Source of the DNA: Cryptomeria japonica
Lineage: Eukaryota > Streptophyta > Pinopsida > Cupressales > Cupressaceae
Direction: 5' to 3'
DNA: 64,000 nucleotides
Assembly (NCBI RefSeq): GCF_030272615.1
Contig: NC_081408.1
Coordinates: forward strand, 306,903,950-306,967,949
Shown here piece by piece: positions 32,841-44,377 of the stretch (position 1 is the first letter of the stretch; each line of letters begins with the position of its first letter). Position numbers and translations under genes: made by a program. The notes below the pieces were generated by a model. It was not told the DNA's origin, searched no databases, and worked only from the letters and a program-made list of their open reading frames with translations.

Positions 32841-35295
32841 ATGGCATCTACCTCTTCCTCCATAGGCAATAATGAACAACAACCAAATTCTGATTCTCCT
32901 TTGTGGAAGTATGTTGATATTATAAGACCCCTTCTAGGAGGTGGGGGATTTTGTTGGAAATGTTGGGGTTGTGATAAAGAAAGGAATAGTTCATATTTTA
33001 GGGTGGCGGGTCATTTGTGTGGAATACCTAGAAGAGGAGCCAAGAAATGCCCTGGAAAAAAAATGCTCCTATACCAAATGAGCCAATATTAAAATATATC
33101 ACAGAGCATGAAGAGGTAGAAGAGAGAGAAGCACATAGACAAAATATGCACATAAAAAAATAAATCAAAGGGAATGCAGCCCCCATCTTCGAATATTGTG
33201 ATAGAAGAGCACCCCTTTTATGCTACCACAACTGAGCCTGGCATTGAAACTCAAGCACCCATTCCATGCAAAAGAAAGGGACCTCTGGGAATTTCATTTC
33301 AAAATGAGAGTCGAGACATTGCCGACCAAGATATAGCAAGATGTATATATGCAAATGGGTTGCCTTTCAGTGTTGTTCGCTCCCCATATTAGAAGAAGAT
33401 GCTGAAAAGTGTCAATGAAGCTCCAAAAGGGTATAAGGGCCCCCTTTATTAGAAGATACACAACACCTTGTTGGAAAGAGAGGTCAAGGGGGTTGAGGAT
33501 GCATTGAAGCCCATAAGGGATTCATGGATTGAGACAGGGATATCCATTGATTTAGATGGGTGGAAAGATTCAAGAAACTGTCCCTTGATCAATGTCATAG
33601 CTGTGTCCCCTAAAGGGGCAATGTTTTGAAATATATGGATTGTGAGGGGGAAGTAAAAGATGGGCAATTTATTGCCGATATTCTCATCTGTGCCATTGAG
33701 ATAGTGGGACCTAGAAACGTTGTTCAAGTCATAATGGACAACACAAAGAATTGTAGAGCTGCTGGTTTGTTGGTTGAAGAGCAATATCAACATATCATTT
33801 CGACACCTTGTGTGGTCCACTCACTCAATCTTATGCTACAAAAGATTGGGAATAAAATTGGGTGGATCAAAGATGTGGATGCAGAGGTTGACGACATCTA
33901 GATGTTCATCACAAACCACCACGTCTCAAGGAATTTTCAGATTATTCTCAAATTTGGAGCTATTGAAGGTAAATGAACTTGAATTAGTAATTTAATTAAA
34001 AAAATTAAAATTAGTATTTTACATTTTCTGATTTTCATAATTTGATTGTTTAATGTGTATTTTTTTTACATGTTTGGCTCTATTTAATTGTACTTTTTTG
34101 CTTTAATTTCTATTACAGGTTGCTAAGACCCGTTTTGCATCGAACTTAATCGTCTTGAGATGACTTGTGAAATTGAAAGCGACACTTTGCAATATGGTGA
34201 TCAGCAATAATTGGTCTATATGGAAGCAAAGTAGCACTAAGAGGGCAGCAAAAATCAGGCTAAGAATATTGGATGACTCATGGTGGGAAAATGTGGAGTA
34301 TCTCCTTCGCTTCACCAAGCCCATTATGGGTTTGCTTTGCTACACTAACATGGATAGGCCTTGCATTGGAGAGGTGTATGATGGCATTGACTCAATGCTT
34401 GAGAAGATGAAGAAAACCATAAATGACAAAGAGCAAGACCCCGAGGAGACCTTCTCCAAACAATTGCAAGCAATTGTTGTAGAACTATGGAACAAGATGA
34501 CCACTCCTCTACATCTTCTTGCCTATGCATTGACACCAAAATATTATAGCAACCAATTGCTTGATATGTCAGGAAGTGTCTGATGGGTACAAGGCACCAT
34601 TCCTTAGACTCTTTCCTGATGATGATATGTGAAATTTGATGTCAGATGAGTTCATAGAGTTTTTGAATGCAAGAGGTCTAAGTATTGACGCTCTTCGTCA
34701 TCGATTTAAGAAGCATGCTCATAGTTGGTTGTACGTCCATGGCCAATGATTCCAATTGCTGCAACCCCTCACAATCTAAATTATATCGCATTTAAGTTTT
34801 ATTTATAATTTTAATTTATTTTGTCTTCATAGGTCGCTAGTAATTTTATCACTTTAATAATTTAGTTTTAATTGTTTACTTTGTCTTGTCTTCATAGGTT
34901 GCTAGTTTTTCTACATCAGAAAGAAAGTGGAGCACATATTCTTTCATCCACTCAGTAAAGCACAATAGGTTGCAATCAAAAAGAGTGGAGAACTTAGTAT
35001 ATGTGCATTCAACTTGCCTCTCCTTTCACACAAGCAGAATGAATACAAAGAAGGGGAGTCAAAGATGTGGGATATGAATGCAGAGCATACGGACTTGGAT
35101 GCTTCCCCTTCTTAGCTTGCAGTTGCTGCATCTCAGCTTGCAATTGTTGCATTGGAGGACTTGGACAGCCAGAATGTTATTGGTGCAGCTGATCCCATTG
35201 GCCTTGGCAGTATTTGTGAATCAACTAATGCCACTGAAGAAGAAGAAGAAGAAGAAGAAGAAGAAGAAGAAGAAGAAGAAGAATCCATAAGATGA
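32841..35295 (+). pseudogene. hAT transposase: BED finger, DUF659, dimerisation domain, poly-Glu tail
   Basis: Starts MASTSSSIG at 32841. A BED-type zinc finger follows (about 32900-33060: Cys-Trp-Lys-Cys...Cys, then a His in AGHLCGIPRRG). DUF659 text includes WIETGISIDLDGWKDSRNCP (33520-33580) and DGQFIADILICAIEIVGPRNV (33660-33720). A GT-AG intron is likely at 33969-34118. After it come LRILDDSWWENVEYLLRF and DRPCIGEVYDGIDSM (34250-34410). The dimerisation domain is at about 34905-35000 (SERKWSTYSFIHSVKHNRL). The C-terminus is a run of glutamates from a GAA repeat, then stop at 35293-35295. Several stops (33390, 33450, 33629, 34163, 34630) and frame changes make it non-functional. In this family the protein cuts and pastes DNA with an RNase-H-like fold. 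Confidence 0.85.
35236..35283 (+). repeat. (GAA)n trinucleotide repeat
   Basis: About 16 uninterrupted GAA/AGA units, in frame in the hAT transposase as poly-Glu. Confidence 0.95.
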
Positions 35296-35487
35296 TTTAA
35301 ACCTAGTATAAGTTCCAATTGTTGCAAGTTGAATTTTGAAACAATGATACTTGAACTTAATATTATCATTTTAATATTTAGATGCTGAACTTGAAGTATA
35401 TGATGCTATGATTACAAGTTTATGGTGTTTTTGTTGTTTATATGATATTAAGTGGCATTCTAATCTTAATTCATGCTTATAGGTTGT

Positions 35488-35518
35488 ACACACACACACG
35501 CGCGCACACACACACACA
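35488..35518. repeat. AC/GC microsatellite
   Basis: (AC)n interrupted by CGCGCG in the right subterminal part of the hAT element. Confidence 0.9.
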
Positions 35519-35989
35519 TATTACATGTTTTTGTACTAACGAACCCAAACCCTATTTCAAAATTTTGCCGTACCGGCGAACCAGTTATTCAAACCTAAAA
35601 CTTGAACTCAAACCCAAACATGCAACCTAGGAATTTTCTATAAATTGTAGATTCTCACAAGTTTTATTGAGTGGTTCTCATTTTGGGAACTTCTTGGACT
35701 TTGTTTGGGCTTATGGTACTAGTAACTTTTTTTTTGGTGAATTGTTTTCTGAAAGTGCACAATTGTTTGCATAATTTGGTGTGGTGTATTCAAATTGATC
35801 TTATTCTATCATAAAAATTGTACTTCGAATTTTGTGGCCAAATTTGGCATCTTTAATATTCTAAGATCACTTTGTTGATTGGCAAGTGGCAGCTGTAACC
35901 ATACTAAGTATGAAGTGTCAAGATGGGGGGACCATTGATTGAGTGAATTTGTGGGAGTAATCTTGTGCCTTTGTTAGATTGAGTCTCTT

Positions 35990-37082
35990 GATTAGCTTGT
36001 TGTGTGACTAAAATTTGAGGAGAATATCATTGTCATTCATGGGTATTTCAGCTCATCCTTTTGTCATTGACTTGGAAAGAGAGAATTATAAGTCTCGGCA
36101 AGATGAAATTTTGTAGCATTTCAAATGGCTTAATCTTTTGCTCAGTCCCTATGGACTTCTCCCCAAACCAAGTACTTTGTATCAACAACTTGTATGGCAA
36201 GAAAATATTGATCATGTCCTTGGTTTCATTGGCTGTAATGTTGATTACTACATACCGTCACAATTGGCATTGAGTGCCCTTGTACCCTTTAGCTCAATTT
36301 AGGAGATGTGTGAAGATCAATTGGATCTCCTCCATTCTTAAAAGAGCCTACCTTGGATTGCCTTATTCCTTTAGATGATTTTGATAATTCACCATATGAT
36401 CATAAAAAAACTATGGTATTTATTGATTGGGAAGAACTTGAATAAAAAGATGACAGAGAGACTTTTGATGCTCGCTCTCCTTCTACAAAGACTTCCATTG
36501 AGACTTTGGTTCCAAATTCTTCCAAAGAACGCTAATCTAGATTGGGAGAACTAATCTTTTTTATCTATGAGTCAAGCATCTTGTGTGGACACACCTTCAT
36601 GGGATGAGTAATGTAGTCAAACGACATGCATTGAGATCTCATCTCCATGTCTTGTTGCTTTTGATGAGACTCATCTTGCTACATTCAAGGCTTCTAATGA
36701 TTTTTTGCAGTAAGACATTCATCGTTTTCTAGATACAATTACTTTTGATTTGTACTTTATAGACATTGTAGGCTTGTTTTGTGAGTCTTATCTTGCAGAT
36801 TTGGAGGACACTATTGAAGATATTCATTTCCTCTTTGATATTAGCTCTTGTGGACTGGTCTCTCTTCTCTTTGATGGGGGGATTGTTTCCTCGCATGGGG
36901 TTTTATGCTTCAAATACCTTAGAGAGCATCTTGTCTTTTCTCTCTTTTGGAGAGGGAATTTTTCCTATGTTATTTTCTACTTTTATCTATTTGTGAGAGA
37001 TTCATTTGTACACAGGTACCTAACATGGCCTTGTAGTTGGGACCCATCATTGAATCTTGACATGTTTTCTCATTCTTACTAA
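35990..37082 (+). pseudogene. Unrecognised retroelement 3' coding region
   Basis: Broken open stretches run up to an ORF at 36750-37082 (FIDIVGLFCESYLADLEDTIED... rich in Phe, Leu, Ser). They are followed by a purine-rich stretch (AATTAAGGAGGGTG) and then TGTTCGTGTGAATGGG, which looks like an LTR start. The composition and position suggest the last coding part of an LTR element, but I do not recognise the domain. No catalytic motif is visible. Confidence 0.35.
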
Positions 37083-37570
37083 GTTGTAATTAAGGAGGGT
37101 GTGTTCGTGTGAATGGGTTATTATCAAACTAGTTTTCCTCTTAGGTCCCATTCACTTGTTTACTTAGTGCATTGTTACTTTTTGTTCTAAGTCATAAGAT
37201 TAAGACATGGTCATGATTTTATGTTTTGTCTCACCTTGTCCTATATAACTAAGGAGTTCTCTTTGTAATGACATTCATACCGTAGGGATTATCTTGCCTT
37301 TTGTCTTGGCCTATCTATTTGTGAGATTCATTTGTACATGGGTACCTAACATAGCTATGTAGTTGGGACCCATCATTGATTCTTTACATGTTTTCTCCTC
37401 CCTAAGTTGCAATTAGGGAGGGGTGTTGGTGTGAATGGGGTATTATCTAACTAGTTTTCCTCTTAGGTTCCATTCACCCTAGTTTAATTAGTGCATTATT
37501 ACTTTTTGTCTTATCTCATAAGATTAAGATACATGCCATAATTTTATTTTGTTTTATGTCACACCTTTAA
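36985..37570 (+). repeat. ~328-bp direct duplication containing a purine tract and LTR-like start
   Basis: 36986-37250 and 37314-37570 share ATCTATTTGTGAG...GGTACCTAACAT, TTGGGACCCATCATTGA, a GGAGGG purine tract, then GTGTGAATGGGTATTATC and ACTAGTTTTCCTCTTAGG. The duplication spans the junction between internal region and LTR start, so it is not a simple pair of LTRs. Confidence 0.75.
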
Positions 37571-37599
37571 TGATATAAAAATGCAATCATATTGTGTGT

Positions 37600-38862
37600 A
37601 TGCATCCTTTGATAGAATAGAATTGTTCTCTCATGTTAGTTCTATCTTGTGCTTTCATTGAAGCTCCTAGATCTTGGGTGGCTACCTCTGTAGCCAAATA
37701 TTCTAAACCAACTCTTACATTATTTCGTTCCCTCCACGCGGAGTCTCATTCAACACATTTTTTCTTTGCAAACCTTGCCCTCAATGTTGATATGGGTTTC
37801 TAGAAATTCTTCTTGATGTGAAATGAAAAGATAAGGTTCTGTGTTTCCTGAATATAGTTATTTTTAAAATTTGAGAAGGAAAATGTTTTATAGGGAAAAG
37901 CAAAAGTTTAAAAAATAATTAGTTATTTTTCAAAGTTTTGCAATATAGCCATGTTTTAAAAAAAAATCAATTTTGGAGGATATAAAAATTTATATATTTT
38001 CTTGACTTAATTTCAAATATTGTAAATAAGTCATTTTGGTGCAGACAAAATTTGCAAAACCTAAAACAAATTGCGATGTTTGGTATATATGATACTGTAG
38101 ATTAACATTTATGGGTCAAGCTGTCATGATTGAACTATTGCATCTACCCCTTAACATAGTTGCAACAACAACGTCTTGGCTTAACTCATATAAATTGTGG
38201 GGAAGAAATAAGGACATAATTTTCATTACCCATTTGTCACTATTGTTAGATGTAAATCTTGATTGTGAGAAGTTTTGAGTAGGATTTCTTTCTAAGCACG
38301 TGTCATTGATAAGGCAAATTCTTTTTACAAGCTGCCTAGGTGCCATGTACCATTGCTCTCACGTGCTTTAACTTCCCTTGCATGTACTGATGTGTATATT
38401 GAAAGGAATAACTTCTTTCACATTCAGACAGGTATATAGTTTGAAGTTACTCACATTACCTACATCATGCACGACAAGGTGAGCTTGAACATCAAGTCAA
38501 AATGTGTACGTCTAACTACTTGGAGAATGGTTTAAGATCTGTATTTGATAAGCTTCCACTTGTTGAATTGAGAGTTGTTCTACATTAGAAGCAAGGCACA
38601 AAGTGTTGTGTTATGGCCATGTACAAAATAAAAAACACAATTAAAAAGAAAACAATAACTATAAATTTAAAAGTATAATTGACATAAAACTATTTAAAAG
38701 TAACAAAAAAAATAATATTTACTACATTTTTCAAAGCAAAACAATTTTTAGTTAAAATAATGAATGGTGACTTTTCAAAAGGTAAAATTAAAAGCTACTA
38801 CAAATCTATTTGCAAAGGAACTGCTCTTCAAATAAATATAAAGTAAACAATGTAGATAAAAT
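37600..38862. other. Non-coding
   Basis: AT-rich with LTR-like text to about 37770 and AAAGTAAAATAAA-type words near 38640-38860, shared with 20040-20205, 21745-22010 and 39830-39880. No gene seen. Confidence 0.5.
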
Positions 38863-39781
38863 CATAGTTGAAAAACTCGGACTCGACAATGACTCGACAA
38901 GCCCAAAATTTTTAAAAAACTCGGGACTCACAAAAACTCAGCAATAACTCGACAACTTTATTGAACATTTGAAAATACGTTTTTTTAAAATATTCTTCAA
39001 AAACACACATTTACACCGGGATTATTAGAAATCAGGATTATCTTAGATTCTTAATATTTCTACAACATATATATTTAATGTAATCTACATATTTTTTTAT
39101 ATAAATTGTTCTTTTCATTTAATCTCAATTCTTTTTAATACACTGGTCTTTATATATAAATGTGAAATACACCAATTCGTTAAAAAAAAATTACTTTGTT
39201 CATTATTATTAAAAAAAATATAGATTGTTCATTGTTGTATGTATTTGATATCGCAATGTTTCTGGGAATAAAACTTGTTGATATCTCCTGTAGAAATTAT
39301 TTCTTATTAGTATGATGTGAATTTCGCCTCAAATAACATATACAAATATGAAATGTACACAAAACGATGAACCCATAAACCATGTGAAAGCTACATAGTG
39401 AGAAAGAGTACAAAATTCAATATAGATTAATAAAATTGTGTTTGAAATATATTGAAAATCGAATAAAACAAGAAAGCTCTCTGTGCGTCGTTTTTTTTTT
39501 GTTCTCACGCCCTATTCATGTTGGCGGTGTCGCAAGTACACTCCGTGTCGCGGCGACAAAACATGAAATACATAATAAAAATTAGGTTTTCGACGCCTTA
39601 AAACTTTATTACTTTTTTACCGACGAGTTTCTCCACGTTTTTCAGCGATTTTTGGCGATTTTTTAGAATTTTTTATTGCTGCGCGTTTTTTAAAAACTCG
39701 TTGCCGAGTTTAATCACGAGTGACTCGCGGCCAACTATGGCTCGTGAGTCTATGGAAAACCAATAGAGTTTTTCATCCATG
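38863..39781. mobile_element. Non-autonomous hAT element with exact 8-bp TSD
   Basis: GATAAAAT at 38855-38862 and 39782-39789 flanks a 919-bp element. Its ends are inverted repeats: CATAGTTGAAAAACTC on the left, and CATGGATGAAAAACTC on the reverse complement of the right (14 of 16 identical). Subterminal regions repeat ACTCG/CGAGT words (ACTCGGACTCGAC..., then ...CGAGTGACTCGCGG). No transposase. Confidence 0.85.
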
Positions 39782-39959
39782 GATAAAATAACATGATTCT
39801 CAAATACAGAAAAATTTATGTAAAAATAAAATAGTTTTGAAGTAAAATAAAATAATTCTTAGCTAAATAAAATAGCTTGAGACTAATATGTCTTGACATT
39901 TTAAGATAGATGTTTCTAAGATATCTATGCTAGTTATGTTTTTTTGTTGTAAAACTTTT

Positions 39960-40990
39960 GTTTATTCAAGTGACACAGAACATGATCAACAACTTGAAAG
40001 GAATGAGGGACTCAATGTTGGTCATAAAAGTGTCTTAAACTTGGCTTGGGTCTTCTGAAGGTCCTGAAGTTTTGTATGTAGTTTGACAATATTTTGTACG
40101 AAGCTAGAAGTTCTGTCTCGCTGCTTTCACTCATGGGATGTATCTTGAGTTGTAATGGCAAATGGAATTTCATAAGGCATGAAAGGTTGGGAGCCATAAC
40201 AAAGTTTGGAAGGGGAATGCCCTATAAGAACATTAGTAGATTTGGTTGTAGCTATGTTGAGTGACCTACAAATACATGTCCCATTGCCTTTTCTTTTGAT
40301 TAGTCAGGGTGAGAAGATGGGTTAAAATGCGATTAACAACCTCATCTTGACTATTAGTTTGCAGACAAAAGGATGTAGAAAATCACGATGTGCAATTATA
40401 TTGAGTAAGAACCCAAAATTGTTCCAAACATGCTTGAATAAGAAGTCTGCAGCTTGTGGAGCTTCAATGGCCTTGGAGCATGGCTTTAAAATATCCACTT
40501 GGACAACTAACAAATGACCACAAATATATAGTCTTGCTGTTGTTGAGTGTGGGTAACTCAAAAGCCCATGGAAATGGATTCATATAGTAGAGAATATACT
40601 GGGAATGGTTGATATTAATTTCAAGGCTTAGGTGGACTGCAAAGAGAGCACTAAAAGTTGCAATCCTAAACCTGTGTCTACACAGAAAGCCAATAGAAAT
40701 ACCATTGAAGGTTTTGCAAGGTCTTTAGTGTGCCAAAATGTCTATTGTAGGAGGATGAATAAGCTTAATTAGAGCTTGACAAGAAGGGTGTCTAGGAATG
40801 CAAATTTGAGTAAAATTAGACTGCAAGCAATCCAAAATATTTTAGTCAAGGAAAGGTGATTAATCCACCATTGTAAAATGTTGTAAAGCTTGAACAGTGG
40901 GACCACATTGAGTATTTGTGAAGTAAAGAGATTCTTGGATTTCCACTAACCATATTTTACAATCCTAAGTGAGGAACAAAGATTTGCAAT
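39960..40990 (-). pseudogene. Ty3/gypsy integrase remnant
   Basis: On the minus strand, frames spanning about 40990-39990 give pieces in integrase order. First is a zinc-binding-like stretch, then a core piece ADFLFKHVWNNFGFLLNIIAHRD (40460-40370), where the conserved SDRD Asp region reads AHRD. A QDEVVNRILTHL-like segment follows near 40340. Next come HSPSKLCYGSQPFMPYEIPFA (about 40230-40160) and a C-terminal tail (about 40190-40010). Frames shift and stops are common. No RT or LTR is recognised beside it, so this is a fragment. Confidence 0.6.
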
Positions 40991-41049
40991 TTTGGTGGCG
41001 ATGCCTCTCTTATATTTTATCACCAAGTGAATTGTAGGGAAAGTTAGGG

Positions 41050-43890
41050 ATGCGTCTCCAACCTTTATTGACATGTCCCAGTTTCCAAAATGTTTTGGGG
41101 ATGGGGGCATGCATGGGGGATGTCCTTGGGCCATTCCCATTTTCTAACATTGCTCAGAAACATTTCCGAAACGTGGGTTCATGCAAGAAGATAAAAGGGG
41201 ACAATTGACTATCCCCAACAAAAAGTAATGCTTTTAAAAAAAACACACTAAAGGTTTTGAAAAAACAATATTTTATTCATTGTTGTTAAACACCACAACC
41301 TCATTTGAATGCTATTTCATTCTATGTTTGTCCAAAAACATTACAGTAGGGTTTGAAGGAAAAACAACTTTTTTTAGCATGGTATGAAGGAGCAATTGTA
41401 AGGGAGGTTGAATCTAGGGCATATTTGGTGGTGAGACAACAATTTCTTGAAAGAGGTAAATCATTCTATCCTTTTTTTTATTTTTTTCAATTTTTTGTCA
41501 AAGCTGAAAATAAGAAATGTGTAATTGTTCTTTTTTCATTTTTTCAGTTTAATTTTTCATTATATCTCATAAAACTAACATGAGGAGCAGTGTGAATGAC
41601 AAGAGTGGCAATGAAGTGAATGAATCTCAAATAAGTGTAAGAGTTTCAGCCTCATCAGATTGTGGAAGTGTTGGGAGTGGAGGTGGAAAGCCAATGAATC
41701 CATTTGAGTGCCCTTCTATTAACCTGTGACACCCCTAGATGCCAACAAGAAAAATTTAGGGGTGAGTAGTGTTTGGTTGTGTCAAATTTTCAAGAATGAT
41801 CTTAGAGGGAGCTACACATGGTTATGGTCTCATTTATTAGATGTGTTACGCCATGGAGTTAAGGTTTGTCCAAACATAAAGAAGGATGAGAAGGTAGAGG
41901 CTCATAGATTGCACGTGGAGGTGAAATTGAGGTCTAAAGGTTTGACAATGTCAACATATTCTTCTGCAAGTGGATAGTCATTTATGCCTATGCCATCCAT
42001 TGTTGGTAGTGGTAGTAGTGATATTGTCACAAGAGTAAAGAGGAAGAGTAGTGGTGGTGGGAGGCCAATGATAGTTTCAAGTATGTTTAATGTGTAGGCA
42101 TGGGATGCAATAGAGTCTTCCATTGCCAAATGTTTTTATTCCCATTCCATCCCATTTCATATGGCCTGTTCTTTTTATTTCAAACAAATGATTTAAAGAC
42201 GTAGCCGTTATTGGTCACTCATTTGTCCCCCTTGGAGGTCTTAAACTACACACTACCCTCCTAGACAATGAATATTCTAAGGTTAATTTGCTAATGGAGT
42301 ATATGAGGCAAACTTGGAGAAGGATGGGATTGATATTAGACATTGACGACTCATCAATATCATAGTCACATGCCTAGTTGTCTTTTTTCTTTAGAGTTGT
42401 GGATACTTTTAGTTTAGCATTTTGAGAGAGGCCATAGAGGAGGTTGGGGCCTCAAATATTGTATGGGTGGTCATCGATTCAACATGTATGTGTAAATTGG
42501 TTGGCATGATGGTGGAGTGTGTTCACAAGCACATATTCTGGATCCCATGTTATGTTCATCCATTGAACAATGCATTGAAAGATATAGCAAAAGTAGATTG
42601 GATGAAGCAAGTGGTGTTAGAAGCTAGAGATATTCCAATGTTCATTTGCAATCACCATATCTAACTTGCTCTCTTCAATACATTTCAAAGGAATTCCAAA
42701 ATTTGTTGAGACAAGATATGCTAGTTACTTCATTTTGTTAGAGAGGATGCTTGAGGTGCATGAGCCTCTACAATTGATGATGGTGAATTCAGAGTGGATT
42801 AGATGGCATAAGTCAAGCTCTATTGAAGGAAAAGCTATCAAACAAAGGATCCTTGATGACGATTGGTGCTCAACTTTGAGGTAAGACATTGTTGATTTTA
42901 TTAAATATTAAATTGCTGATTTTCATAGTACATTTTTTATTTTAATATTGTAATTTTATTGCTCAATGTTTCAACTTTCGAAGTTTCTAACTTGATAGTT
43001 AATTCTTTTGAACTTTTTCTTTGCATTTTGTCATTAGATAAGATGATAGGGACTCTCTTAATCTTCAAGAGATATATGAGACATTTGACAACATGCTTGG
43101 AAAGATAAAGCAAACAATTTTGGTGAAGGATCCTACTTTGGGATTAGGTGAGCAGCATATTAAGCTCATTGTGATGTGGAGCTGGAACACAATGAACACT
43201 GCGCTACATATGGCAACCTTTTCTCTATGTCCCATGTGGTATGCACCAATGGTTGGAAGGTTGCCTCCTTGTAATGATGATGAACTGAAAGATGGGCTAA
43301 TGAATACCTTCCAAAATATGTATTCACTTGAGTGGTCTACAATACTTTGCACACAATGGCTTGCCTTCACAAATCTTCATGGTCCACTTAGCAAAGTAGA
43401 GGTGAAGATACAACTACATTTTCTCAAATCGATCATATTAGATGGTGGACATGGTACATGAGGATACACCACTATTGAGGATGCTTTCCATTCACTTCCT
43501 TTCATAGGTTGCTAGTTCCTCTATTGCAAAGAGGAATTGGTCTACATATGGCTTTATCCATTTGCATCAAGAGGAATAGGCTTACCTCTAGATGAGAGGA
43601 GAAACTAGTGGCCGTGCATAGTACTCTTTGACTTAAGGATTGTAGGACTCTAGAGTATTGATAGACTCTAACTTCATGGTCGTTGCCCAGGTCAATGAGG
43701 GGACATAGGAGGGATTGGTTAGGATTCCATTGGATGAGGCAAACCCTCACAGTGGTAGCATCTTAGAGGACTCCAGTTTTGATGTAGTGTTGAGAGATGC
43801 AGATTAGGGGCAGTAATGCACTTTCCTTTTTTGTATTTTCATGTTGTAATTAAATGTGAAACTTGCAGCCTTAGGGCATTTTGTTGTAAC
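41050..43890 (+). mobile_element. Third hAT element, ends uncertain
   Basis: The left part (about 41050-41220) has GGGATGCGTCTCC and GGGGATGGGGGCATGC words resembling the subterminal part of the element at 19090. The transposase remnant follows. The right end should lie between 43806 and about 43900, where a Copia fragment begins, but no matching inverted end or 8-bp duplication could be confirmed. Confidence 0.6.
41580..43806 (+). pseudogene. hAT transposase remnant with BED-like start, DUF659 and dimerisation motif
   Basis: Starts MRSSVNDKSGNEVNES. A degraded BED-like finger follows (about 41775-41885: WLCQIFKNDLRGSYTWLWSH...KVCPNI). DUF659 text at 42422-42664 includes EEVGASNIVWVVIDSTCMC, HKHIFWIPCYVHPLNNAL and IPMFICNHH. 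42666-42880 has FKGIPKFVETRYASYFILLERM. A GT-AG intron is likely at 42881-43037. 43093-43461 holds MLGKIKQTIL...LHMATFSLCPMWYAP. A dimerisation motif SSSIAKRNWSTYGFIH lies at about 43515-43560, and the frame ends at 43804-43806. Close in text to the hAT in NOM1 intron 4, so probably the same family. Broken by stops and frame shifts. Confidence 0.8.
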
Positions 43891-44208
43891 TTGTATACTA
43901 TTTCTTAATATCACGTTTGTATAATCCTCACCACCATTGAAGATCACTGAATCTGGGCAACTTGTGTACTTGGTGAACCAATCCTTTTGGTGAGTAAAAT
44001 GTCGAGATATTTTGGCCATGAAAGGATAGAAGGTTGACTCGTGCTCAGATTGCTTTGCGACATGAACCCTTTGTGGAGGCCTTTCTTGGTTAGATTTCTT
44101 TTCAGCCAACCGCTTCTTGTAGTTCTTCTTCATATGATTAAGTTTACCACAATAGTGATGTGATATTTTTGAGATTCTTCAAAGTATCATCATTATTTCC
44201 TTGACCTT
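43890..44208 (-). pseudogene. Ty1/copia gag 3' part and protease start, left half of a split ORF
   Basis: On the minus strand from 44208 the text reads GQGNNDDTLKNLKNI, then after a one-base shift YCGKLNHMKKNYKKR (a degraded CCHC knuckle). It continues with FTHQKDWFTKYTSCPDSVIFNGGEDYT, the segment that begins Copia protease and the pre-integrase region. The missing upstream half is at 62701-63357, on the far side of the 18.5-kb gypsy. Confidence 0.85.
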
Positions 44209-44377
44209 TGTTAGGCGCCAATTAGGAATAAAAATATTAAGTTATAGTTTATGTCATTTTTGTTCTGTGTGGGGTCGGCCATGTGGGTTCCTGTGTCAGT
44301 TATGATGATTGGTACCTCAGCCAACCGCTAGGTAGTATATATTGCCATGTAAGGGAACCCTGGCAATAGGAATGAAG
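44209..44377 (+). repeat. 5' LTR of large gypsy, 3' part missing
   Basis: Aligns with 62370-62538 (TGTTAGGCGSCAATTA...GGCAATAGGAATGA) and then diverges abruptly. The last ~160 bp of the LTR and the primer binding site appear to have been deleted. Confidence 0.8.

Larger units (their letters stand above)
32227..35630 (+). mobile_element. Complete hAT transposon with exact 8-bp target duplication
   Basis: GAATTTTC occurs at 32219-32226 and 35631-35638, directly outside ends reading CTAGGATG... and ...CAACCTAG (inverted CTAGG). Subterminal regions at both ends are rich in GAACC/GGTTC words (32235-32420 and 35535-35625), as is usual for hAT transposase binding regions. The interior encodes a broken BED-finger/DUF659/dimerisation transposase. 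It lies downstream of the last NOM1 exon seen and may be in a NOM1 intron. Confidence 0.9.

Noticed and set aside
35078-35290. ORF with a poly-Lys end
   Set aside because: Out-of-frame reading of the GAA repeat that belongs to the hAT transposase as poly-Glu.
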